A DNA stretch of 64,000 nucleotides from positions 607,127 through 671,126 of the forward strand of contig VZTG01002916.1 in NCBI GenBank assembly GCA_013397845.1, written 5' to 3'. The notes under the pieces were generated by a model, which searched no databases, was not told the DNA's origin, and saw only the letters and a program-made list of their open reading frames with translations. Of the stretch, positions 23,742-35,500 are shown piece by piece (position 1 is the stretch's first letter; each line of letters opens with the position of its first letter). This DNA comes from Melanocharis versteri. Lineage: Eukaryota > Chordata > Aves > Passeriformes > Melanocharitidae. The position numbers were made by a program, and so were the translations under genes.

Positions 23742-26700
23742 TGATGTTTCTCCCCAGAGAAAAAGGAAATATTATTCAGATTCTGCTTGCAAATAATAAA
23801 AATGTTCTTTGAATACGTGGAGACCAATCAGTTTATGCCAAAATTACCCTTTCCTCAATATTAGAGTTGCCAATATTTATAAGGCAATTGTGTAACAGCA
23901 TATCACATAACAAATGGCAGCACAAGTGGAACATAACACTCCTACATGGTGAGACAAAGAACACTGATATGACTATGGTATTCATTTACATAGAACATTC
24001 AATTTTAAAAATGTTTAAAACCCTCTGCTTTGTTAATTCCTGGAAGACTGTTTAGAATCTCTTGCTTTTAACAAATTTCAGCCATGTTTTTTTTCCCCCA
24101 AAGCACATAACTTGTTTATTGTGAACAAGAACTAAAATCCCAAGAGTGAAACCCAACAGAAAGACATTTCACTGGGGAAAAAAAAATCTTTTTTGTGGTA
24201 TCACTAGCCAGTTTTACATGTGAACTTTTAGACTTGGACCATTCATGGACTACTATCAAACAGCCATGTTAAAAAAACCCCCAAACATCAGAACCAGAAA
24301 ACAGCATTATGTCATTCCTTCTGCCAAAACCAATGCAAATAAGCAAAGCATCAAAAAAATTTAACCTTTCACCTCTATGACAGAAAGTAACTGAAGCTCA
24401 TATTACTTGCTTTATGCTTTGAAGTAATATGTGAATGACTAAACTTAGTGGTAAAGTTAAATATTGTCTAAATGATCTTTGCTTATCAATGTAAGTAACT
24501 GATTTAAGGAAATTGAATTTTCACAGTACATCGGGTTTTTCTACAATAAAAAATGGTTTGGATTCACTTTTTGCCATATGACACCATTTGAAAATATTCA
24601 TGGTATTTTTTAAAATTTCTGTGGCTGTTTTAATGAAAAATACGATCAAAGGTTGTTAAAATAAAGTAATTTTTACAAATAGGCTAGCTTCTAGATCCCC
24701 TTATTCCAGAAAAAATTGGATACATCTGTAACAAGAACTTGCACCTTCCAGTTCTTTAACACTGTATTTGTTTATGCAAACACATGCGAAGTCAGGACAC
24801 AGAAAATTAAATTAATGCTTGCAAATGCAGGCTTTGTCCATGGCTTAAAACAGAGCCCTTAGTAGTATTACAAAACGTTTCCAGTAGCATTTATGACTTC
24901 ATTATACATTTACCCAAGAGTCAAAACCTGATGATGACTCACATTAATTTCCAGTGTGTGAAATTGCTTTATTATGAAACTTCACCCTCAGAAATTGGAT
25001 GATTTTAGCAGGTAAGACTCTCTAGTTCCATTTTACTTTCATCTCACAGCACCATCCCAGTAAAGGAGTATATTGACCCACTGTGGCTAATGTATCTGAA
25101 AAGTCTTATTTGATATAGAGAATTACATCTGCTCAAACTCAGGTTAATTTACCAAGCCAGTTGGATTTCTCTTACTCATGGTGGGTTAGACTCTACGGTT
25201 GCAGGATCCCCAGGCCCATTCAAAACACTTCACTGTCACATTGAGTCTAATTTTTCACTTTCAATGAAATTTTTCACTTTCAGTCTTTCAGTGAGCAGGT
25301 TGTAAGACAGAAGAATATAACTGGTGTCTGAGGAGAAAATGTACTGGCAAAGCACAGTTCATCCATTCAGAAACATGCACGTTGGTCGATGCCTCACAAC
25401 CATAAGCCTGAGCTAGGTACAGTGGTTATACATACAGTACCTGATATCACTTGCCTCAGGAATAAAATAGTTTAAGGTACTATAAATGAAGGAGATCAAA
25501 ACCGATACGCTTCAGTCTCTAGACTTCTGTGCCTCCAAAACACAATGTTAAAATCTGTAGTTTTTGTTCACATTCAGAAAGACTGTATTTTTATTAGTAA
25601 AACCTCAGTCTTTGTATTCCACCTTATGCCATGAACCAATTACCTGGTATTTCAGCAAAGCATCCCATAACGCTCAGCTTGCAACACTGCTTCCCTAAGC
25701 TCCGAGTGCCTTATTTACATGCAGCCTTCCCCAAAAGCTCTGAATATCCATTTTTGACCGCACATGGAGTCGGCTGTTTAAGAATGCTGGGGGCACACAG
25801 AGCTAGTGCATCAGAGGGCCCGGTGAGGCAGCAGGAGCAGGGCAGGACACACCCTGGGCACGAGGCTGCAGGAGCAGCAGAGTGCTAGGCAGGGCTCACA
25901 GCGCTAAGCAGGGCTCCTGGATAGGTCTGAATGGGGAGAAAGGCTTTGCCAACAGTGGAGTCATTAGAGCAAAGCATATGAATTGAGATGACTACACACA
26001 GGTATCTCACATGTTAAGGGAGAGAGACAATAGGTATGGATCATCTGACATGCCAAGTCTGTGCTATTTTTCCATACAAAATATCCATCAAGGGTGACCT
26101 GCGGATGCTGCAGCAGCTGCACAGTGCATGGGTGCTCTGTGCAGCCTAGGGAAGAGCTATATCCTCTGACATCCTAAAAAAACTCCATTTGCTGTCCTTT
26201 AAAGATTGCCCTCTGGTCACCAGGAATCCAGGAGGTTTATCGCTGCAGTCCTCTAACTACAATATTAAAAAATCGATTGACTTTGAACACGAAATACTGT
26301 ATTGATTGATCTTATGCTTGAATTTTGCTCTACAATCTGTGTAAGTGGGAGTTTTCATTATAAATCTCATTTTGAAGGACTTATGACTAGCCTGTTTCAA
26401 TTCTCTCTAGGCTTAAAACTTGTTAGATATGTTTTACACTAGAAGATAAAAACTGTCTTCAAAATGAGAAAGAGAGTGAGAGAAATAAAAAGAATGGTGT
26501 AATTTTCCTTAACTACAGGAACATATTTTGAATCAAATTTATGAAAGACTGAAATCTGACAGTCCTTATTTTTCATAGTTCGGTATTTTAGAAACAGTAA
26601 CTTAGGCAATTTAAAATGTAAGAGTCTACACACATCCACAAGAACTCCCTTCCTACATGTTGGGCAAAAGACACCTAGGACAAAATCACCCTTTCAGTAT

Positions 26701-27327
26701 TACTCAAAGTACTTGACTTACACACAAGAACTTAAGAAGCTAAGAGTGCATTTTCCATTGTTCTTTAATGAGGCAATGGTCATGCAGAATTTCAGGGTGT
26801 ATCTTTCTTACCCATGCAAATGAAAGAGACAAAGTAACTGATTTTTTAGGAGAGTCAGGGTGGGACTTGGAAAAGATGGTCAAGTGCTCAGGGTAGAGGT
26901 TCGTATGCAGTATACGGACAGGTTCTTTCCCTCATAAGGTGCTGTGCCTTGTTTCAGCCTTTCTGTCTGCTTTTTGGATTTGCTAGAACAGTAATATTCA
27001 GATGATAAATGAGCACCTAACAATTTACTGGCCCAGCCTTCATCAAATAAGTCAGGTCTCAGATTCAGGTTTTAAGGATGAGGACTTCCTCTTTCCAAAA
27101 GTAGTAGATTCAATCTATTACTAAGTAGATTAAAATACTAATCTAAATGAATGAAAATACTCTCCTATTGCAAAGTTCCTGTATTTTTCAGGCTCCATTT
27201 CCTACCCTTTAGCAATTGTTTAGGCACATGGTAAGTGGTATACAGACACATGAGGCTCTTAAAATTGTAACAATGAACATGAAAATATCAAAGTGAAATA
27301 AGTTATTCAATAGACAGTTTTGCTTAC
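23742..27327. other. intronic stretch upstream of exon 3 side of PTPRZ1 exon 2
   Basis: No mobile element was recognised. A GC-richer patch at about 25760-25925 (AGCAGGAGCAGGGCAGGACA) and another at 26090-26160 stand out from the AT-rich background but match nothing I know. Confidence 0.45.
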
Positions 27328-27393
27328 CTGTATATGACCAATCAATCTCTTCAATCAATTTCCGCTGTTGTCTATAGTATCCGTACACCAAAT
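27328..27393 (-). CDS. PTPRZ1: PTPRZ1 coding exon 2 (receptor-type tyrosine phosphatase zeta)
   Basis: PTPRZ1 is a single-pass receptor tyrosine phosphatase of glia and neural progenitors that binds pleiotrophin, contactin and tenascin; its outer part starts with a carbonic-anhydrase-like domain. Read on the minus strand, the exon follows TTTGCAG and ends CAG before GTAAGCA, so both splice sites are canonical. It holds 2 nt, 21 full codons ([20 protein letters not shown], then T) and 1 nt. Both introns are thus phase 1, as I recall for human exon 2, where an Asp codon and a Gly codon are split at the same places. YYRQQRKL...EEI.WSYTG is diagnostic for PTPRZ1; the paralogue PTPRG lacks it. The segment joins the mature N terminus to the first strand of the carbonic-anhydrase-like fold. 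No stop or frameshift is present. The identification rests on remembered human protein and was not aligned by program. Confidence 0.93.
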
Positions 27394-27622
27394 CTGCAAA
27401 ATAGCAATGAATTTACAATATTAAAACCAGAAGCCTAACAGGACCTTGAAGTGTTGATGACACACCCCCCCTCCAACAAAGTAATCACTGTTTCAATTAA
27501 TGATTAATAATTTACTGTGTCCTTATCCTGGACCTCATATGATAGGTACTGGTTAAACAGAATCTAAGTATCATTAACATTGTAGCAAATTAAGAGCACA
27601 AGCAAAGCAAACAGAAGATTTC

Positions 27623-27657
27623 CCTTCCTTCCTTCCTTCCTTCCTTCCTTTCCTTCC
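27623..27657 (+). repeat. (CCTT)n microsatellite
   Basis: Eight CCTT units run in a row with one slip (CTTTCC) near the right end. It lies 230 bp upstream of PTPRZ1 exon 2 in the gene's direction, too far to act as its polypyrimidine tract. Confidence 0.95.
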
Positions 27658-29499
27658 ATCACAACCATTCCTCCTTTTTTAAAATTAATACAACTCTCCC
27701 ATGAAGAAATCCTCTTTCGTGATGTCCTTTAAAAAGAGCCATTCTAGATAATGCCAATGAGAGTTAAACTTTTGCTTCAGTGTGGTCATGACTCTACACA
27801 TTTTCTCTAACTTTGTACTGCTGATACAAGATAATTGATAAAGATAATGAATAAAATGTTCTAAAACATAATTTAATTGTGTTCTATCACTGGCATAGTT
27901 ATAGATAAAATATTACTTGTATGACCATAAATTTGATGGAGAGGGAAGGTCAGACACTAGTTACTTTTAAATTATGTTATATTTTTCTAGAGAAAAGTAT
28001 CTAAGTGTATAAATGCCCATTGACCCACTCTGACTACTGAATAACGTTCATTGTTATTCTTTTTAGGCCAGTTCTAGGGCAATTCTAGTGACTCAGTGAT
28101 ATGGGCAAATAGATCACTACGCTTGCTAATAATTACTAAAGCATGTAAATTGCAGATACAAGTTTTTTGAGACCATCATTTCAAGAGCCATAATGCTAAC
28201 CAACATCACTACTGTTCTAGAGAAGTACAATACAACTTATCTAAGAAATATTTGGCCTCAAGCATGTTCAACTCATATATGGATTGCTTCCTTGAGAAAA
28301 TGCCACAGAATTCCGCTCATACTCTGCAATAAATAATTTAATGAAACAGTTTCATAATATCCATTTCTTTTTCTTTCATGCAGAAATGTAGTACTGATTA
28401 CAGGATGTTAAATCATAATAGCTATTTGCAAGTTTACACGTTTGTGTGTTTTACAGCGACTTTCTGCTACCTATCTGAAGTCCATGTTTTATTAACTTCA
28501 CCAGACTTCTGCATCTTCCATGTGATGTGACTGCCCTTTAATATTTTTCTCTTCTCCTTCTCCCTCCCTGCCAAAACACCCTGAACTTTCCCTTGTGACA
28601 ATTCACAGCATTCACTCATGACTAAGATCAAACCTCACAGGTAAGGGCAGTGGAAAAGGATTTACATGCACCAACGCTGTGTTTGGACCACATTTCCAAG
28701 TCAATGTGCATCGTACCTTCTCCTTCAATTAATTATGGAAAAGAAAGCTGTGTAAGTTGTGATTCACAGCTGTTAGTTGATGTATATAGTTTCCTCCTTT
28801 TTCCGTTGTCCTCCTAATTGTTACTTCCCACAATCAGTTGAGCAGTCACATGCACACTAAGCAGGGCCTGGGCATGAGAGCTTTCCACAACTTTTTAAAT
28901 TTCACAGGGAGTTCTGACGAAGAGTGACAGTTTCTATTGCTGTGTAAACTGTCAATGTTAACCTGCTAACAGTGTAGAGACCAGCTGCAGAGAAATAATT
29001 TTATTTTTTAGCTTTATTTTATTTAAAGCTAACAAATCAACATCCCTTTTGCTGATGATATATGACAGCAGGTACTTCTGTTTAAATACTGTATTTAAAC
29101 TCCTTGCATTTAATTTAAATGAAGATGGGAAAAACACCTTCACAAAAATAAAAGAAAGCAAAACTGATGTCGAGTTTGTGGTTTTATACGTAAATCTATG
29201 ATACTGATTGAGCTTGATCAGCTTGACAGTCTGCATGACTCCTGTGACACTGACTGACGTCTCCAGCCAGTGCCTAAAATAGTTTGAATTTTATTGGATG
29301 AGGTGCTGCTTCATGAAGCAAAAAATATTAAATATTCTTTTTTGTTTCCAGGAAGCGATTGAACATGTTTCCATAAATTGTTGATTTATCCACAGAACAG
29401 GGCAGCTTGGTTTTGGGATCATGTTTTAAACAGTTTTATGGTTGTCTTTCTATACCTATTAAGGAGACATGCAAGATATCATTAAATGCTTCCCCCCCC
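27658..29499. other. intronic stretch, nothing recognised
   Basis: This is AT-rich sequence without recognisable mobile elements. A 92-codon minus-strand frame (28958-29236) has no known domain. Confidence 0.5.
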
Positions 29500-29521
29500 N
29501 NNNNNNNNNNNNNNNNNNNNN
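29500..29521. other. assembly gap of 22 N
   Basis: Twenty-two Ns follow a run of eight C and precede CCCTTTT. The gap sits in a C homopolymer, so the true length is unknown and the two frames spanning it in translation are meaningless. Confidence 0.98.
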
Positions 29522-32500
29522 CCCTTTTACAACCCTCCTTCAAAGTCAAATGTTTCTGTCTGAGGCTTGTAAGACTTGTTTCTTTTCATATTCTGTCGAA
29601 ACAGTATGTGCCCCAGTGCCCAAGGCCCATGAAATCAGAAATAATGGTGGCAAATGCTCCCCTGCTATTCATGGGTGGCAGAACCGACTGATTTGTGACT
29701 GACCCTGTCTCATGTTCAGTCACAAGGGCAAAGAGAGAACATGATCTCTGGTTAAAGCATAGTGCTAGGAGTAATAAGATCTTTTAGATACTTTTTCCTG
29801 TCTAAAAAGTATAAATAACCAGATTTTTTTCTTTCTGAGACAAGTCTGATATTCCTTTTGTACTTACTGGCCTCAGTTGAATTTCTTTTGATTTAGTGCT
29901 GTGAATGAAACATTCTAATCCTCAATATGTTTATGCATATCTAAAGGCGAGAAATTAATAGCTTTAATAATTAACAGAAAGAATTTTCTATGAGGGAGAT
30001 CCTCTTGATTTGACACTCTGTACCAGAAAAATGAGTCAGAGAAGAAGAAATGGGACCTTAAACCTCTGAATTCTCTTGGGGAAATTCCTCTCAAAGATGC
30101 TGAGGCAATAATCCCCAAGTATCCACCAGGTATCCCTCTCCTAAGCCTTGGTATAAAAGGGCTTCCTAAGGACAGCGCCCGAGAGACTTGGGATGCTGCA
30201 CTCAGTGTGCTGCTTTGCTACAAAGGATACAAGCTCAGGCATAATCTGGGACTGAGATTTATACAGGATACTGTAATTTTACCCTTTATGTCCTTGGTGC
30301 CACAGCAGCGTCAAGACATACCAACTGCCAGACTCAAGAGGAAAAAGGGACAATCTTCTTGTGGTTTTACCTTCTCTCATCCTGAAATTGTGAGTTGCAC
30401 CTGCAGTGGAGGTAGCATTTATGAGATTCTGACACCAGAATGACTTATTTATGGGAACTGGGACACATTAAGTAATGTCAGCGTTAGTGAGATCTACAAA
30501 TAGGACACTGGTGTTCTGTATGTACAGTATGGGTAGACATTATCAACTATGCATCTAGATTACAAACATGATTTCGCCCTGGAACACATGGTCCATTCAA
30601 TATTTCCCCCCAAAAATCTAATCTGAGAGCAAAGAAGATAGATTCTAAATTCACAAGCGTTTGTCTGGTATAACTGGATAATGGCAATTAAGTCCAGTCA
30701 TGGAGATAAAGGCTTTGTTGGTATTAAAATTCCAGTTTACACGGGAAAGATTCAATGCATGGTTCTTAGGCCAAGGAAGTGAACAGGAACTCTTGGAATA
30801 CCAGAAAGGATGAGCAGCCACTGAAAAATGTGGTTATTTTCTCTTCGAGAAATACAGAAGCTCTTGTTTTAAGTGAATTGTGTCTCATGAGAGCTCAGCT
30901 ATGTACACTGGCATTACTGACTGCAGAAGCAGGAAGCTGTGAGTATCAGAGGATTACACAGGTTTGGAAATGATTTAAAAATCTGTGAAGGAGAAATCCA
31001 CAAACACTTCTTAAACATAGTGACACCACTTTTGGCTCACTAAGTCCATTGATGAAATTGGGAGGATTACACTGGGAAATTCTCATTGCATATTTGCCCT
31101 CTTTTAATCCACTTTCCTTGTCAGTTGGCATTGGCTGTTATCACAGACAGGTTATCAAGCCAGTGGCTTATTTGTAGATTAAGATACACACGTGTTCACT
31201 GGAGAAGAATTAGGAATTGCCGAACAAACTGAAATGGTATGGTAATAGCAATGCTTATACAGGGTAGCTGAAAGAGAATCTGTGCGTGGCTAGTGGCTAA
31301 GAAGTGGGACACCAGACAAAATTGCTTCAAAGAAGTCAGAGAGGAAGACAAAGTGCAAAAATGGCATAATAATATTTTTTTAAATAAGAAGCTACTTGTA
31401 ATTAACAAAAGAGATGCTCGGTGCTTGTAAAATATGGAAAGAATACAATTAAATAGATTGGATAGAGTTTCATTATACAGGTTCTGCTTCTGAGAACGTT
31501 AAACAGAGCTAAAACTGTGCAAAATCACATCTGATGATAACAGGATTGCTTCTTCCACAAATTTAATTTACTTATTTTAGCCTCTTTCATTTACAGGAAG
31601 GTCACAGAATCCACTTCTATATCTTTCAGCAATCTTATGATGGTATAGCTTCACTGCCTTAACTGAAACAACTCTTAATTTATACTGGCAGGAGAAAGTA
31701 AAAGATACAGAGCACAACCTGGTAACAGTCTTGAAGTTTTAAAAGACAGTAGCTAACTATAAATACCTTTAACAGAATGATCTACATTTGCCTGAGTAAG
31801 GTCTCTCTCTTCTTATGAATGTATTTAACTCTGTAATGCCATCTGTAAAATTCTTAAAAACACAAAAAATACTTTAATAACCCACTTCTACAATTCCATA
31901 TATTCTTTCTCCCTGAACGTCGAAGTGTCTAAGTCTACTGTCAAGACCTGTCTGAGAACTCTCACACCCTTGGTGAAATTGAAAAATCTTTTTTTACCCA
32001 CAGTTTCTTCTGTGTAGGCTTATTTCAGGCTTTGGTACATGATCGGGTATATATAAAGAGAGTCAGTCCCCTCCATCACACTTGAGTGTAGGCTGCTCAT
32101 TCCAATACAGATTGACAAGTGAGACTTTTCCTGCACTAAATATAAAGCCAAAATAAAACTCTTCCTACAATTTGTTGATGTTCCTACATCATTGTGTTTA
32201 TTTACTAACACAAATTGTGTTTAAATTAAAAAAAAAAAGAGAAGAAAAAGTAAAAGATTGACTGTTTTAATTTAAACATAGCTATTATTAAGCACCAGAG
32301 TATTAATAGGCATGCTGCTTACTTCACCTGTCAACTCTTTACAGTGAATAGTGCCATGAATTAAAAATACAATACCTAAGGCATCAGCTAAGGTTTATAA
32401 ATCACATTTAATCACAATTTTCCAGTGCATTTGTATATGCAAACGTAACAAGGACTCCAGTTTGACCAATATAGGTTCTACACCTCTGGAATTTTACACA

Positions 32501-35500
32501 CTGATGTTAAGAGTGGCCCGGGAAATTCCTAACAGCCAGTGGAAATTGGGAGGGATACTCTAGGGTGTGATTCAATATGGTTAAATTATGGGCTGCCACG
32601 TTCACTCTGACTACAGGCAAAGTAGTAGGAAATGTTAGATGTCTCCTTCCACTTGGGATCTCGTACACCCAAACAGTCTGACAGAGTTCAGCCTCCCACA
32701 CAGCCATGGCCCAACAGTTGAAGCATTATCTCTAGCAAACTTTAAGGCTCCTCTGGCCACCGACACAGCATTTAAGTGTCTGCTCACTGAAACCAAGGTA
32801 ACAAGATAGCTTTTAGGTGGGAGAGTGGTACTTACCAGTGTTTATCTTTGAACAGGTGAGTGAAATTAAGTGCCTGTGAAGCCCTCGGGCTAAACACAAA
32901 GATCTATCAATAATTTAAGGACCTGAAGAATGAGATAGCCTTGCAAAACTATAGGACTAGATTGCTGCTGAAGCACCTAAAAACATGTCCAAAGCCAAAA
33001 CCAGGAAGGACTTAAGAGGATTGTAATTCTCCCCAAAATGTTACACCATTATCCCATGTATGAACTGAGGCAAGGTGGTGTTTATGACAGAAATTGGAAC
33101 TGACATTGAGAAAAAGCAGGTACCAAGGAGGGATTCCTAAGACACACTTTTCTATAACTCTGCTGCTACCCAGATTCTTTTCCCCATACCCAGAGAGTCC
33201 TCTAATGCAACACATGTAAATTCATGGAATTATACAAGTAAAAAGCAAATCTAGACCAGACATGAACAAACAAGAATTGAATCAAGTCAGGGAAACTACA
33301 GACATTTGATTTCAAAATTAATTTATTTCTCTTATAGCAGTACTAGAGAAGTAAGAGATAAACACAACTGAACTTTGTTTAAACATAAATAGTAAAGGTA
33401 ACTTAATTTTATCTGCATAATCCTCTTCAACATTCTAGGTATTCCAATAACTTAAATGATCCTAATTTCTAGCAAAATCATGTGGCAAGTACTGTAAAAA
33501 ATACAATTAGGAATAAAGAATATGTGCTTTGCTTCTTATATTTCACATATAAGTGTAAAAACATTCACAATTCCCTTTCCAGCAAACAAGAAACATCACG
33601 ATAAAAGTGTAGGGAGAAATAGAACAAATTTAATTCCTATATCCAAAATACTAGAGTTCACATTTAACAGGCTTTTGGAAAGTTGTTGTTTTTTTTAAAT
33701 TACTATGTTTCTTCAATGCCTCTCTGTCTGTTAATATTAGCAGCTACCAACCAGTAAAGCTCTAAGTCTTTGGCAATATTTATCTAAAACTCCTGGGAGT
33801 AAACCTTATGCAAGCCACCTCAAAGGAGCATTTACTCAAATAAATGCTTTTTTAGCACAGTAGGGGCTGTGAAGTCAAGCTGTTAGAAACTTTGTCTTTT
33901 GCAAAATATTTCAATGGCTGAAATGATCTTGGGGACCTGAATGAACAGCCTTAGACCAGATACTTTGAAGATGCTGGTGGAGGGGGCATTGAGAAAAAGA
34001 TATTCCTTACAGGAGGAAGTCTTTAATTATTATATATTTTCCTTTCCCATTTATTTGATTCTGGAATTGCAAATTCTACTCAACCATTATCTCTCCAGTC
34101 ATATTACAGTCTCAATGAAATTATTTTTCAATAACCATGGGGACAAGAGAGGTTGCTCCAGATGATTTTCTTTTAAGTATTCAAATGAGTCTAGAGATTA
34201 TGCCACATACCTTTTATAAAACAATACCAACATCATTCTACTCCCTTGAGGAAACTACACACCACGATATCAAGACTGAAAAATTCCAAAGCACATCATT
34301 AAAAGCCAACAGCAACTGCATATCTCTAAAAATATTCGTCTCTGTTTCACAACAAATATACAAACATAATGGAAAAAAAACAAATAAAAACATGTAAACC
34401 AATAGACAACCTGCCATTTTTTGACAAATCCTAACAATTATATTATATATGTGCATCAGTATGTCCGCATAAATGTTCATCAATAAGGATTTGTCAAGAG
34501 AGAGTATATAAATACATACACACACATATTGCTCTTCCTTATGATAACATCATGTTTTAAATCTCATGTTTACTCTTTTCCTTTAGCCATTTCCTTATTG
34601 CAAATCATCACAGAAACACATCATTTGTAAAAGAAAACAGTGTCTCATGACTGATAGAGACAACAGTGAAAAATGTGACGAACACCGGCACACCAGAAAC
34701 ACAAACCAAAGTCAAAACAAAGACATGCAATTTATGGGTTTGTGTTATGATTTTTAAAATAATTTTATTTTTTCACTAGAATGCAGCAGAATTATTAATA
34801 TAGTAGCATAAGGGAGATCACAGAGAGAATAATCAGAATAATGCAATTACTTTAAAATTCATTAATAATACTATATTTAACAATACACTGAGCTGAGGAA
34901 CCAAAATCTATGCTGTCTTTTACCTCACAGGTCCTCAGCTCCCTTCGCCACGAGCACAGGGCAGTCCCTTCCCTCTGCCCCTGCAGATGCCTTGTACTTG
35001 CCTTTTGGGTGCTCTTAAGGAGCAACTGCCTCACAGATTCACCTCTCCCCAGTCAAGAAGAAGAAGAACCTGTCTCAAGCCAGTAGGATGAAGTGAAAAG
35101 GAGAATTAGTGTCAGCAATAGCTTAAAGGGAGCTTAACACTACAAATGCGTCTTTTAAGCTATTCTGATAACGTTTAATTTTTAAAGGATGCCTGAAAGA
35201 TCATTAATTTTTTTTAAATTAGGAATATGTGTTAGATATGAAATAGACTCCAGGCTGCTCCCTGCTATCCAGACTAAGAAATTCTCAGCAAACTCTAAAG
35301 CAGAATTTTAAGCATTCAGGAGACTTGCAGGGAAAGAAGTGAAGTACCTGTAAAGTCAGGCATCTATTTGTCAGCATTTTCAGGACTTGGGTGACTTTGG
35401 ACTTGGGTGCCTATCTTTTGCCTAAGTGTCACTTTTCAGTCTGACTCCTGCTGTATAAAATTACAAAAGCCATTGAATAGGCTGAACCATACCTGTTGAC

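Larger units (their letters stand above)
1..27327 (-). other. PTPRZ1: PTPRZ1 intron 2, 5' part (runs off the left edge)
   Basis: Everything left of the exon donor is intron 2 of the minus-strand gene. I looked for exon 3, which should encode the NWGKKYP and SPINIDED region of the carbonic-anhydrase-like domain, and did not find it, so the intron exceeds 27.3 kb. It holds seven CR1 fragments, one solo LTR, simple repeats and otherwise unremarkable AT-rich sequence. Absence of exon 3 was judged by eye only. Confidence 0.85.

Noticed and set aside
1..27327. Search for PTPRZ1 exon 3
   Set aside because: No minus-strand segment encoding the NWGKKYP or SPINIDED blocks was found, so exon 3 probably lies beyond the left edge.
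30147..30160. TATAAAAGGG, a TATA-box-like sequence
   Set aside because: Single AT-rich match in an intron without other promoter signals or a downstream exon.
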